Shown in pieces: positions 8,901 through 17,657 of a stretch of DNA of 64,000 nucleotides. This DNA is from Rhodococcus sp. 4CII (GTDB taxonomy: Bacteria; Actinomycetota; Actinomycetes; Mycobacteriales; Mycobacteriaceae). The position numbers and the translations under genes were made by a program. The DNA is taken from contig NZ_JACCFE010000002.1 of assembly GCF_014256275.1 (NCBI RefSeq), forward strand, positions 744,001 through 808,000, read 5' to 3'. The notes under the pieces are model-generated. The model searched no databases and had not been told where the DNA came from. It was given only the letters and a program-made list of their open reading frames with translations. Position 1 is the stretch's first letter; every line of letters begins with the position of its first letter.

Positions 8901-9196
8901 TCGCCCTCTCCAAGAATCTGCGGAACAGCGAAGCGATCCTGCTCGACGGCCGGTGCGCCGGACAGCGCCTGCTCGGGCGTCAGACCGGGAACGATCACGT
9001 CGCTACGGGTCACGTTCGTGACCGCATTCGGGTTCGCCATCGGCGGAACATCCTCGGCGGGCACCTCGGTGACCACCTTCACGTGGCTGAGAATCGAGTC
9101 CAGCTGACCGGCGAACTCGTCGAGCTCGGCATCGGTCAGGGCGAGTCGAGACAGCCGCGCGAGGTGCGCGACCTCGTCACGGGAGATGGCAGGCAC
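8897..9196 (-). CDS. gatC: Aspartyl/glutamyl-tRNA(Asn/Gln) amidotransferase subunit C
   Basis: GatC (99 aa) is the small belt subunit that stabilises GatA on GatB. The N-terminal motif ISRDEVAHLARLSRLALTDAEL and the C-terminal segment with TRSDVI and PQILGEGE match the family. It uses a GTG start at 9196 and heads the gatC-gatA operon, with a 4-nt overlap to gatA. Confidence 0.95.
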   Translation of the reverse strand: MPAISRDEVAHLARLSRLALTDAELDEFAGQLDSILSHVKVVTEVPAEDVPPMANPNAVTNVTRSDVIVPGLTPEQALSGAPAVEQDRFAVPQILGEGE

Positions 9197-9256
9197 CGCG
9201 GGGCCCCTTTCGGTTCGGACGTACAGAAGTGAGTCCCAGCCTAGAGCGTGGCCCGA

Positions 9257-9814
9257 TCAGCTGTGCAGCCAGCGCCGCAACCTGCCCGTCAGGAACGGCA
9301 GAACCACGAAGACCATCACCGGTGTGGTGATCACCGACGCCGCCGCGGTGCGGGTCACCACGTCCACGGCCGCGAGACGAGGGGTGACGAGCATCGCGAC
9401 GAGGAGGGAGATCGGGAAGAAGCCGAGCCAGATGGTGATCGCCTGCTTCCACCGCGGCGGAGGTGCGGTGACCCGCACGGCGTGGGTGAGCGTGGACTGC
9501 GGCTCGAACCAGCCCTCCACCCCGGTCAGGCGGTGCGTGACGGTGTCCTTCGCCAGCCCGGTCCCCCGCCCCACCCACACCTTTCTGGCCGGCGACGTCG
9601 TCCACGCGTCGAGAGTGTCCTCGTCCGCGAACCGGTACACCACGTGGTACTGCTCCGGATCGGACGCGGACCGTAGCCAGCCGCCACCGAGGAATCCCGG
9701 GAAGGTGCCCGCCATCGCCATCCCGGCGTCCGTCCAGCGGAGAAATTCCTGTTCCCGGCCCGCCGCCACCCGTCTCGAGGCGGACGTCGTCACTCCCGTT
9801 GCCGTGGTGTTCAT
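9257..9814 (-). CDS. Antibiotic biosynthesis monooxygenase-domain membrane protein
   Basis: About 185 aa from an ATG at 9814; a longer frame to 9955 exists, but its extra 47 residues are not protein-like. The N-terminal half has the ABM fold pattern: RVAAGREQEFLRWTDAGM, FPGFLGGGWLR and YHVVYRFADEDTLDAWTTS. The C-terminal part contains two membrane segments (about 120-175). Proteins of this layout are common in actinobacteria with no known reaction. The gene follows gatA-gatC on the same strand but precedes gatC by 60 bp and is divergent from the ACT-domain gene. Confidence 0.8.
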   Translation of the reverse strand: MNTTATGVTTSASRRVAAGREQEFLRWTDAGMAMAGTFPGFLGGGWLRSASDPEQYHVVYRFADEDTLDAWTTSPARKVWVGRGTGLAKDTVTHRLTGVEGWFEPQSTLTHAVRVTAPPPRWKQAITIWLGFFPISLLVAMLVTPRLAAVDVVTRTAAASVITTPVMVFVVLPFLTGRLRRWLHS

Positions 9815-10017
9815 GCACTCATGTTTGGGCCGTCGTGTTTCGCGGATGAGGCGAATCCGTATCGGCGGTGTCACGAATCCCGCGCGACCTGCGATCCCCG
9901 GCCGCGATCCCGGCGAACCCGCAGGGGGCACCGCATACTCGGGAACGAAGTGCAAGGATGGTGAGCGACGGGGGTCGCACGTACTCCCGCGTCTATCTCG
10001 TGGTGAAAGGGACGCAC

Positions 10018-10668
10018 GTGTCGTATCTGCTTCGCGTCCAGCTCCCCGACCGTCCCGGTAGCCTCGGTTCTCTCGCCGTCGCCCTGGGCTCGGTGGGTGC
10101 TGACATTCTGTCGCTCGACGTGGTGGAGCGGGGTGCCGGATTCGCCATCGACGACCTCGTGGTCGATGTCGAGCCGGGATCGCTCCCCGACACCCTGATC
10201 ACGGCCGCCGAGAATCTGACCGGTGTCACCGTCGACTCGATCCGGCCGTACGCCGGAATCCTCGACACCCACCGCGAGCTCGAACTCATCGACCAGGTGG
10301 CGACGGCCACGGACGATCGGCTGCAGGTCCTCGTCGACGGGGCCCCGCGGGTGCTCCGCGTCGGCTGGTCTGTGGTCGCCGATCTCGGCCCGCACGGCGC
10401 CTACCGTGTCGTCGGCAGCTCGGGCGCACCCGAGACGCACGCCACCGACATCCCGTGGATGCCGCTGGAGAAGCCCACCGCGCTCGACGGCGAGGGCGAC
10501 TGGGTGCCGCCGGTGTGGCGCGACATGAACACCACGCTCGCAGCGGCCCCGCTCGGCACCACCGGCCGCGTGCTGATGCTCGGCCGCCCCGGTGGTCCGG
10601 AGTTCCGCCCGTCCGAGATCGCCCGGCTCGGCTACCTCGCCGGCATCATCGCGACAGTCCTGAGCTGA
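10018..10668 (+). CDS. ACT-domain protein (Rv3013-like)
   Basis: A 216-aa cytoplasmic protein. The N-terminal ACT domain (about 1-75) has YLLRVQLPDRPGSLGSLAVAL and GADILSLDVVERG, typical of small-molecule-binding regulatory domains. The C-terminal 140 residues resemble the unassigned region of M. tuberculosis Rv3013, which lies at the same place between gatC and ligA. The GTG start at 10018 is chosen because GAAAGGGA lies 5 nt upstream and because it begins exactly at the domain; the longer frame from 9868 adds low-complexity residues. The ligand and partner are unknown. Confidence 0.85.
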   Translation: MSYLLRVQLPDRPGSLGSLAVALGSVGADILSLDVVERGAGFAIDDLVVDVEPGSLPDTLITAAENLTGVTVDSIRPYAGILDTHRELELIDQVATATDDRLQVLVDGAPRVLRVGWSVVADLGPHGAYRVVGSSGAPETHATDIPWMPLEKPTALDGEGDWVPPVWRDMNTTLAAAPLGTTGRVLMLGRPGGPEFRPSEIARLGYLAGIIATVLS

Positions 10669-10705
10669 CGTTCGCCCCCGCCCGGGGCGCCGGGCGGGGT
10701 TCGCG

Positions 10706-11203
10706 TCAGACGAGCTCGCGGACCAGCACGGTCAGTTCGACACCTGGCACCGGAACCCAATTGCGTTCGGGCACAGGAAGGAAGCCGTTGCGGTCGTAGA
10801 TCCGGCGCGCATCCTCCATGTCGGGCTGCGTGGACATGACGACCGCGCGGTCGCCGCGGTCGTAGGCCGTGTCCAGCACGTGCCGCACGAGTGCGGTGCC
10901 GACGCCGGCACCCCGCGCGTCGGGTGACACGGCGAGCATCCGGAATTCGAGTTCACCCGGTTGCGCGACGTCGGCATACGGCGACGCCGGCTCCGCGATC
11001 GTGACGGAACCCACGATCCGGCCTTCCTGCACCGCCACCCGCACGTCCGCGTGCTCCGCACGTTCGGCGGTGTCGCGCAACCGGTGCGTGTACGGATCGT
11101 GGGACTCGACGAATCCACCGCCCACGTAGGCGATCACCGTGAGGTCGGCGACGGCCTCGTAGTCGTCCGGCGTCGCATTCCGAATCTCGATCATGTCCAG
11201 CAC
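10706..11203 (-). CDS. GNAT-family N-acetyltransferase
   Basis: A 165-aa acetyltransferase with the GNAT core IEIRNATPDDYEAVADL at the N-terminus, the acetyl-CoA-binding motif A in MLAVSPDARGAGVGTALVRHVL, and motif B in DARRIYDRNGFLPV. The substrate cannot be inferred. Initiation may be at 11203 or at the internal ATG at 11194 (MIEIRNA), which is the more family-like start. It lies downstream of ligA on the same strand, 47 bp from the ligA stop. Confidence 0.9.
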   Translation of the reverse strand: MLDMIEIRNATPDDYEAVADLTVIAYVGGGFVESHDPYTHRLRDTAERAEHADVRVAVQEGRIVGSVTIAEPASPYADVAQPGELEFRMLAVSPDARGAGVGTALVRHVLDTAYDRGDRAVVMSTQPDMEDARRIYDRNGFLPVPERNWVPVPGVELTVLVRELV

Positions 11204-11250
11204 TATCGCAGGGACAGCTCACGCCACCCAAAACGGGCGTGAGGTTCCGA

Positions 11251-13344
11251 TCACACCCCGGAGTCCGCGACCGCGTCCGGTCCCCCCTCGAGCAGTCGGC
11301 GGAACCCGTCCTCGTCGAGGACCGGCACACCCAGTTCGACGGCCTTGTCGTGCTTCGAACCCGGCGATTCGCCGACCACCACGAACGCCGTCTTCTTCGA
11401 CACCGACCCTGCGGCCTTGCCGCCCCGCACGAGAATGGCCTCCTTCGCCTGGTCGCGCGAGAACGTCTCGAGCGAACCCGTGACGACGATGGACAGTCCC
11501 TCCAGATTGCGTGGAATCGATTCGTCGCGTTCGTCTTCCATCCGGACGCCGGCGGCCGACCACTTCTCGACGATCTGCTGGTGCCAGTCGACGCCGAACC
11601 ATTCGGCGACGGCGGCGGCGATGGTGCCGCCCACCCCGTCCACCGCCGCGAGTTCCTCGACGGAGCTCTCCCGGATCCGCGCGAGCGACCCGAATTCGCC
11701 GGCCAGCGCGCGCGCCGCCGTCGGCCCCACGTGCCGGATGGACAATGCGACCAGCACCCGCCACAGCGGCTTGTCCTTGGCGGAATCGAGATTGTCGAGC
11801 AGGCGCCGGCCGTTGGCCGACAACCCACCCGCCTTCGTCCGGAAGAGCGACGTCTCGAGCAGGTCCTCCTCGGTGAGCGAGAACAGGTCGCCCTCGTCGC
11901 CGATCGCCTTGGCCTCGAGGAGGCTCGTGGCGGCCTCGTAGCCGAGAACCTCGATGTCGAACGCACCGCGGCCCGCGACGTGGAACACGCGTTCGCGTAG
12001 TTGCGCGGGGCAGTGCTGCTGATTGGGGCAGCGGATGTCCGCGTCGCCTTCCTTGGCGGGCGCCAGGGGTGTGTTGCACTCGGGGCAGTGGGTGGGCATC
12101 ACGAACTCGTACTCGTCGCCCGTCCGGGCGTCGACCACCGGACCGAGGACCTCGGGTATCACGTCACCGGCCTTGCGCAGCACCACGGTGTCGCCGATCA
12201 GCACGCCCTTGCGTTTGACCTCGGAGCCGTTGTGCAGGGTGGCGAGCGAGACGGTGGATCCGGCGACCGTGACCGGTTCCATGTAGGCGAACGGGGTGAC
12301 CCGGCCCGTGCGACCGACGTTGACCCGGATGTCGAGGAGCTTGGTGGTGGCCTCCTCCGGGGGGTATTTATAGGCGATCGCCCAGCGCGGCGCCCGCGAC
12401 GTCGACCCCAGCCGGCGTTGCAGCGACGTCTCGTCGACCTTGACCACCAGACCGTCGATCTCGTGCTCCACGTCGTGCCGGTGCTCGCCCCAGTACTGCA
12501 CGCGATCCACGACGGCGTCCGCACCGGTGACGCGGGCCGTGTGGGTCGACACCGGCAGACCCCACGCCGCGAGCGCGGTGTAGGCGTCGTACTGCGAGAC
12601 CGGCTCGAATCCTTCGCTCCGGCCGAGGCCGTGGCAGATCATCCCGAGACGCCTGCGGGCGGTGACGGCCGGATTCTTCTGCCGCAGAGACCCCGCCGCG
12701 GAGTTCCGCGGATTCGCGAACGGTGCCTTGCCTTCCTCGACGAGCGCCGCGTTGAGGGCCGCGAAGTCCTCGAGCCGGAAGAACACCTCGCCGCGCACCT
12801 CGAGAAGCGCCGGAACAGGGTATTCGTCTGTGCCGGTGAGCTTTTCCGGGATGTCGTCGATGGTCCGCGCATTCAGCGTCACCTCTTCACCGGTGCGGCC
12901 GTCACCCCGCGTGGCGGCCCGCACGAGACGACCGTTCTCGTACACCAGGTTCAACGCGACCCCGTCGATCTTCACCTCGCACAGGTAGTGGAGGTCCGGC
13001 CCGGTCTCCTGCTCCACCCGGCTGATCCAGGTGCGCAGCTCGTCGGTGTCGAAGACGTTGTCGAGGCTCAGCATCCGCTCGAGGTGATCGGCGGAGGCGA
13101 AGTCGGTGGCGAAACCGCCGCCGACGAGTTGTGTCGGCGAATCGGGTGTCCGGAGGTCGGGGTACCGGTTCTCGAGGTCGTTCAACTGGCCCAGCAGCGC
13201 GTCGAACTCCCCGTCGGAGATGATCGGTGCATCGCGGACGTAGTAGCGGAACTGGTGCTGCCGCACTTCCTCGGCCAGCTCGTTCCAGTGCTCCCGTTCG
13301 TGTCCTGGGGCCGGGGTCGGGGCTTCGGTCGATTCACTCACCAC
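11251..13344 (-). CDS. ligA: NAD+-dependent DNA ligase
   Basis: LigA (697 aa) seals nicks in replication and repair using NAD+. Domain order is complete: Ia (YYVRDAPIISDGEFDALL), the adenylation domain with the active-site Lys in CEVKIDGVALN, the OB fold (VGRTGRVTPFAYMEPV), the four-Cys zinc finger (CPECNTPL...CPNQQHCPAQ), the HhH domain, and a C-terminal BRCT (about 610-690, GLSIVVTGSLETFSRDQAKEAI). Starts are two consecutive GTG codons (13344, 13341). It is flanked by a GNAT gene downstream and the MetE-like gene upstream. Confidence 0.97.
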   Translation of the reverse strand: MVSESTEAPTPAPGHEREHWNELAEEVRQHQFRYYVRDAPIISDGEFDALLGQLNDLENRYPDLRTPDSPTQLVGGGFATDFASADHLERMLSLDNVFDTDELRTWISRVEQETGPDLHYLCEVKIDGVALNLVYENGRLVRAATRGDGRTGEEVTLNARTIDDIPEKLTGTDEYPVPALLEVRGEVFFRLEDFAALNAALVEEGKAPFANPRNSAAGSLRQKNPAVTARRRLGMICHGLGRSEGFEPVSQYDAYTALAAWGLPVSTHTARVTGADAVVDRVQYWGEHRHDVEHEIDGLVVKVDETSLQRRLGSTSRAPRWAIAYKYPPEEATTKLLDIRVNVGRTGRVTPFAYMEPVTVAGSTVSLATLHNGSEVKRKGVLIGDTVVLRKAGDVIPEVLGPVVDARTGDEYEFVMPTHCPECNTPLAPAKEGDADIRCPNQQHCPAQLRERVFHVAGRGAFDIEVLGYEAATSLLEAKAIGDEGDLFSLTEEDLLETSLFRTKAGGLSANGRRLLDNLDSAKDKPLWRVLVALSIRHVGPTAARALAGEFGSLARIRESSVEELAAVDGVGGTIAAAVAEWFGVDWHQQIVEKWSAAGVRMEDERDESIPRNLEGLSIVVTGSLETFSRDQAKEAILVRGGKAAGSVSKKTAFVVVGESPGSKHDKAVELGVPVLDEDGFRRLLEGGPDAVADSGV

Positions 13345-13382
13345 CGAAGATTAACCGGTCCGGCCGACACCGAACGACGGAC

Positions 13383-14405
13383 TCAGAGCGATTCGGGGTC
13401 GTCGGTGAACGCGCTGCTCACCTCGGCGCACGACTTCAGCGCCTCCCGGCTCCAGGATGCGCCCGCGCCCGCGAGTCCGCAGGCGGGCGTCACGGCAACC
13501 TGGCTCCGCAGCGTGGTCCGCGGGAATCCGAGGCGGTCGATCAGCGTCACCGCAGGTCGGGCCAGGTCGCGCCAGGTGGCGGGGACGGCGGGCGCGGCAG
13601 TGGGAACGAGCCCGAGGGCGAGCTCCTTGCCCGCGTCGAGCAGCTCCCCGATCCCGTCCAGGTCGGCGGCGGTCAGCTGTGCCACGTCCAGACCGACCGC
13701 TCGCGCGCTGCTGCGCCGCAGGAGGTCGGCGGGAAGGCTGCCGGAACAGCAGTGGACCATGGTGACCCCACCCGATCCGGTGAGGGTGGCCTCGAGCACC
13801 GCGAGCGCCTCCGGTTCCGGCATCGCCCGCACGGTCTCGAGACGGGTGCGCCCGGACAGTGTGCCCGCGAGCACGGCAGGCAACCGTGGCTCGTCGAACT
13901 GGATCAGCACCTGCGTACCGAGGCGACGCGTGACCTCGGCGGCGTGCCGTGCGAGACCCTCACCCAGCGATTCGGCGAAATCACGCACCGCACCGGGGTC
14001 GGTCAGTACACGCCGGCCGGTGCCGAGTTCCACCTCGGCCGCGAGCGTGAGCGGGCCCACCGACTGCACCTTGACCACGTGATCGGCGCCGACGAGGCCC
14101 GCGGTCTCCCACGCCTCCTCGAGCGCGTCGAGGTCCTGGTTCAGCAGGTCGGCTGCACGCTTGGCGACGGACCCGCGCCGTTGCACTACGCGGTAGGCCG
14201 TGGTGGACACGTCCAGTTGCAGATCCACGAGCAGGGCGCAGGCGCGGCCGATCATGTCCGCACCGAGCCCGCGGGCGGGAAGTTCGACCAGGTGCGGGAG
14301 GCGGCCGAGTTCGCCGAGCACGATCGTGGCGGCTTCCCGCGGATCCGTTCCCGGCCACGAGCCGACGCCGGTGACGGCCCCGGCCAGCGAGATCGCCTGC
14401 GTCAC
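13383..14405 (-). CDS. Cobalamin-independent methionine synthase-like protein (MetE C-domain family, Rv3015c-like)
   Basis: A 340-aa protein of the UROD/MetE C-terminal barrel superfamily. Features include AVTGVGSWPGTDPREA at the N-terminus, VQSVGPLTLAAEVEL, LIQFDEPRLPAVLAG and the metal-site-like TMVHCCSGSLP. It is half the length of true MetE and lacks the N-terminal barrel, so it may not make methionine from methyltetrahydrofolate; the family function is unassigned. The GTG start at 14405 overlaps the mnmA stop (GTGA), so it is the third gene of a desulfurase-mnmA-MetE-like operon. The M. tuberculosis neighbourhood has the same gene. Confidence 0.88.
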   Translation of the reverse strand: MTQAISLAGAVTGVGSWPGTDPREAATIVLGELGRLPHLVELPARGLGADMIGRACALLVDLQLDVSTTAYRVVQRRGSVAKRAADLLNQDLDALEEAWETAGLVGADHVVKVQSVGPLTLAAEVELGTGRRVLTDPGAVRDFAESLGEGLARHAAEVTRRLGTQVLIQFDEPRLPAVLAGTLSGRTRLETVRAMPEPEALAVLEATLTGSGGVTMVHCCSGSLPADLLRRSSARAVGLDVAQLTAADLDGIGELLDAGKELALGLVPTAAPAVPATWRDLARPAVTLIDRLGFPRTTLRSQVAVTPACGLAGAGASWSREALKSCAEVSSAFTDDPESL

Positions 14406-15496
14406 TGCGTGTTCGGACGTGCGTCGGTACCCGAGATGGTTCCGCTGCCCAGCACGATGTCGCCGGCCGGGTCGGTCCGGTACAGGACGACGGCCTGCCC
14501 CTTCGCGACACCGGTGAGCGGTTCGCGCAGCGCGATACGGATACCGCCATCGACCGCTTCCGCGACCGCCTCGGCGAGTCCGCCGTGCGCGCGCACCTGG
14601 ACGGTGCACTCGACCGGTCCGGCCGGCGCGCTCCCGGACGTCCACACGGCGCGGTCCGCGACGATCGCGTGCACGTCGAGGTTGCGGGCGGAACCGACTC
14701 GGACGGTGCCGGTTTCGGGTTCGATCGACGTCACGTACCGCGGCTGTCCGTCGGCGGCGGGACCCTGGACGCCCAGCCCCTTCCGCTGTCCGATCGTGAA
14801 CCCGTGCACGCCTTCGTGTTCCGCGAGCACCTCACCGGAATCGGCGTCGACCACGCTGCCCGGACGGACACCGATCCGGGCGCCGAGGAACGCGCGGGTG
14901 TCTCCGGACGGGATGAAGCAGATGTCGTGGCTGTCGGGCTTGTTCGCCACCGCGAGGCCGCGTTCGGCGGCCTCCTCCCGGATCCGGTCCTTGGGGGTGT
15001 CGCCGACCGGGAACATCGCCCGCGACAGCTGCTCGGCGGTGAGCACACCGAGCACGTACGACTGATCCTTGTCCGCATCGACGGCCCGGCGCAGCACGCC
15101 GTCCTCGAGCTGCGCGTAATGGCCGGTGGCCACCGCGTCGAACCCGAGGGCGATCGCACGATCCGCGAGCGCCGCGAACTTGATCTTCTCGTTGCACCGC
15201 AGGCACGGGTTGGGGGTTTCGCCCGCGGCGTAGGACGCCACGAAGTCGTCGATCACGTCTTCCTTGAAGCGGTCGGCGAAATCCCAGACGTAGAAGGGGA
15301 TTCCGAGTACGTCCGCGGCACGACGGGCATCACCGGCGTCTTCCTTGGAGCAGCAGCCCCGGGAGCCGGTCCGCAGCGTGCCCGGCTCCGCGGACAGCGC
15401 GAGGTGCACACCCACCACGTCGTGCCCGGCAGCGACTGCCCGAGCCGCCGCCACGGCGGAATCGACACCGCCACTCATAGCCGCCAGTACTCGCAT
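14402..15496 (-). CDS. mnmA: tRNA-specific 2-thiouridylase
   Basis: MnmA (364 aa) activates U34 of Glu, Gln and Lys tRNAs with ATP and adds sulfur taken from a cysteine desulfurase. The PP-loop is MRVLAAMSGGVDSAVAAA. The catalytic Cys lies in NPCLRCNEKIKF and the second catalytic Cys in SHDICFIPSGD. The C-terminal beta barrel includes VHGFTIGQRKGLG. The ATG at 15496 overlaps the TGA of the cysteine desulfurase by one base (TGATG), so the sulfur donor and acceptor genes are translationally coupled. The longer upstream frame lies over the desulfurase gene and is rejected. Confidence 0.96.
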   Translation of the reverse strand: MRVLAAMSGGVDSAVAAARAVAAGHDVVGVHLALSAEPGTLRTGSRGCCSKEDAGDARRAADVLGIPFYVWDFADRFKEDVIDDFVASYAAGETPNPCLRCNEKIKFAALADRAIALGFDAVATGHYAQLEDGVLRRAVDADKDQSYVLGVLTAEQLSRAMFPVGDTPKDRIREEAAERGLAVANKPDSHDICFIPSGDTRAFLGARIGVRPGSVVDADSGEVLAEHEGVHGFTIGQRKGLGVQGPAADGQPRYVTSIEPETGTVRVGSARNLDVHAIVADRAVWTSGSAPAGPVECTVQVRAHGGLAEAVAEAVDGGIRIALREPLTGVAKGQAVVLYRTDPAGDIVLGSGTISGTDARPNTQ

Positions 15497-16716
15497 CAAC
15501 GATCCCCTCCACGTGCTCCGACACCGGCGAGCCCGGCGGCGCGGGCCCGCTCGACAACTTGCGGCAGTGCCGCGACGACTGCATCCACATCCGCGACCGT
15601 CGACGTGTGCCCCAGCGAGAACCGGAGCGATCCCCGCGCGGTCGCGGAATCCACGCCCATCGCGATCAGGACGTGGCTCGGGCGGGCGACGCCGGCGGTG
15701 CACGCCGATCCGGTCGAACACTCGATCCCGGCGGCGTCGAGCAGCATCAGCAGCGAGTCGCCTTCACAGCCGGGAAACGTGAAATGGGCGTTGCCCGGCA
15801 GCCGGGCGCTGCCGGTCGGCCCGTTCAGGACGGCACCGGGGACGACCTCGCCGACACGCTCGATCAGGCGGTCGCGCAGGACTGTCAGTTCCGCGGCCCG
15901 CGCGGTGAGATCAGCGGTCGCGTCCCGGAGCGCCGCCGCCATACCGACGACACCCGCCGTGTCCGGGGTGCCCGACCGCAGGTCGCGTTCGTGCCCGCCG
16001 CCGTGCAGCAGCGGCACGCACGGCACCTGCCTGCCGAGCAACAGCGCACCGACGCCCTGCGGTCCGCCGACCTTGTGCGCGGCGATACTGAGCGCGGACA
16101 GTCCGCTCGCCGCGAAGTCCACGGGGACGTGGGTGACAGCCTGAACGGCGTCGCTGTGCATCGGCACGCCGAACTCGGCGGCGACTTCGGCGAGTTCGTC
16201 GATCGGCATGATCGTGCCGACCTCGTTGTTGGCCCACATGATCGTGACCAGCGCGGTCTCGTCGGCATGGACCGCGAGTTCGTCGCGCAGCGTCTGCGGG
16301 GACACGCGGCCCAGCTCGTCCACCGGCAACCATGTGACCTGCGCGCCCTCATGCTGCTCGAGCCACTCGACGGCATCGAGAACGGCATGGTGCTCGACCG
16401 AGCCTGCGAGGATCCGCATCCGCGCGGGATCGGCGTCGCGCCGCGCCCAGAAGATGCCCTTGACGGCGAGGTTGTCGCTCTCGGTGCCGCCGGAGGTGAA
16501 GATGACCTCGGACGGTCTGGCGCCGAGATCCGCGGCAATGGACTCGCGTGCCTCCTCGATGCGACGGCGGGCGGCACGTCCGGAACCGTGCAGCGAGGAC
16601 GCATTGCCCACGGTCGCGAAGATGTCGGTCATCGCCCGGACGGCCGCAGGCACCATCGGAGTGGTGGCTGCGTGGTCCAGGTAGACAGGGCGATCGGCAC
16701 TGCGGGCAGAGGTCAT
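15496..16716 (-). CDS. iscS: Cysteine desulfurase (IscS/NifS class)
   Basis: A 406-aa PLP enzyme that takes sulfur from cysteine. The N-terminus YLDHAATTPMVPAAV, the PLP Lys in LSIAAHKVGGPQGVG, HSDAVQAVTHVPVD and the catalytic Cys loop IECSTGSACTAGVARPSHVL identify the family. The short active-site loop RSGTPDTAGVVG follows the Lys region. Its coupling to mnmA indicates a role in tRNA 2-thiolation; supply to other thiol pathways is possible. The ortholog in M. tuberculosis (Rv3025c) is called iscS. Confidence 0.95.
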   Translation of the reverse strand: MTSARSADRPVYLDHAATTPMVPAAVRAMTDIFATVGNASSLHGSGRAARRRIEEARESIAADLGARPSEVIFTSGGTESDNLAVKGIFWARRDADPARMRILAGSVEHHAVLDAVEWLEQHEGAQVTWLPVDELGRVSPQTLRDELAVHADETALVTIMWANNEVGTIMPIDELAEVAAEFGVPMHSDAVQAVTHVPVDFAASGLSALSIAAHKVGGPQGVGALLLGRQVPCVPLLHGGGHERDLRSGTPDTAGVVGMAAALRDATADLTARAAELTVLRDRLIERVGEVVPGAVLNGPTGSARLPGNAHFTFPGCEGDSLLMLLDAAGIECSTGSACTAGVARPSHVLIAMGVDSATARGSLRFSLGHTSTVADVDAVVAALPQVVERARAAGLAGVGARGGDR

Positions 16717-16733
16717 GACCTGACCAGGATAGC

Positions 16734-17657
16734 TCAGGCCACGAGAGGCTCCGCCGCCTCGATGCCCGCAGCAGCCGTCCCGGGTGCGCCCTGCAGCGGA
16801 TCGATGATGTCGTGTGCTGCGAGATCGATCCGTTCGGCGCCCCGGGCGGCACGCTCACATCGTGCTGCCAGATCCCGGCGGGACTCCCCCGGGTACTCGA
16901 TCGGGGCGAGCCGGACCTCCGCCGTGACACCCTTGTGCCGGATGATGCGCCGGATCGACTGTCCGATCGTCTCCTCACCCACGAAGCACGGCCCGGTCGT
17001 CAGTTCCCCGCCTCGTGCGGTGTAGCGCAGCGAGATCGGCTGGACCGGGCATTCCGCGTCGATCGCCGCCTGGAACAGCGCAGGCCGGAAGCCGCCGTAG
17101 GCCCGCCCGCACCACGTGGTGCCCTCGGGGAACACGACGACCCGCTCGCCGGCCCGCAGTCTGCCCGCCGTCGTCGCCACCGTGCCCGGAAGCGCCCGCA
17201 GATTCTGCCGTTCGATCGGGACCACCCTCATCCGTCGCGCGAGCGATCCCAGAACGGGCCAGTCCAGCAGATCCCCGCGGGCGACGAAATTCGCCGGGGC
17301 GAGGGCGCTGAGCACCAGCACGTCGGTCCAGGACACGTGGCCCGCGACCACCAGGATCCCGCCGGAGTGACGGCGCTTCCCGCGGTGGTCGACGACGACG
17401 AGTCGAATTCCCACGCAGCGCAACAGGATCGCCGCGTATCGTCGCTGCAGACCGGTCCGCCACGACCGGGGCAGCAGCCAGCCCGCGGTCAGCAACGGCG
17501 CCGTGGCCAGGGCCGACATCACCAGAAACCATCGGGCGACGACGGTGGGTGCGGACACTCCGTCCGCCTCGGCCGGCAGGCATCCCGCGCCGCACGGACT
17601 CGCCGGCATCCAGGAGTGCGCCGTCGCCACCCCCGTCCCCGTCACCGCGGTGCTCAC
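16734..17657 (-). CDS. 1-acylglycerol-3-phosphate O-acyltransferase-like protein (PlsC family)
   Basis: A 307-aa lysophosphatidic acid acyltransferase-like enzyme of the inner membrane. One N-terminal hydrophobic segment (about 40-62) precedes the HX4D motif (His107, Asp112 in GHVSWTDV), the region RRMRVVPIERQ, and the FPEGT motif at 176-180. The GTG start at 17657 overlaps the stop of the upstream GNAT gene by 4 nt (GTGA), so an N-acyltransferase and an O-acyltransferase are made together. That pairing recalls the OlsB/OlsA lyso-ornithine/ornithine lipid pair, a plausible but unproven role. Confidence 0.85.
   Translation of the reverse strand: MSTAVTGTGVATAHSWMPASPCGAGCLPAEADGVSAPTVVARWFLVMSALATAPLLTAGWLLPRSWRTGLQRRYAAILLRCVGIRLVVVDHRGKRRHSGGILVVAGHVSWTDVLVLSALAPANFVARGDLLDWPVLGSLARRMRVVPIERQNLRALPGTVATTAGRLRAGERVVVFPEGTTWCGRAYGGFRPALFQAAIDAECPVQPISLRYTARGGELTTGPCFVGEETIGQSIRRIIRHKGVTAEVRLAPIEYPGESRRDLAARCERAARGAERIDLAAHDIIDPLQGAPGTAAAGIEAAEPLVA

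Noticed and set aside
12001..15065. Long plus-strand frames opposite ligA, the MetE-like gene and mnmA
   Set aside because: Antisense shadows; each opposite gene has complete family motifs.
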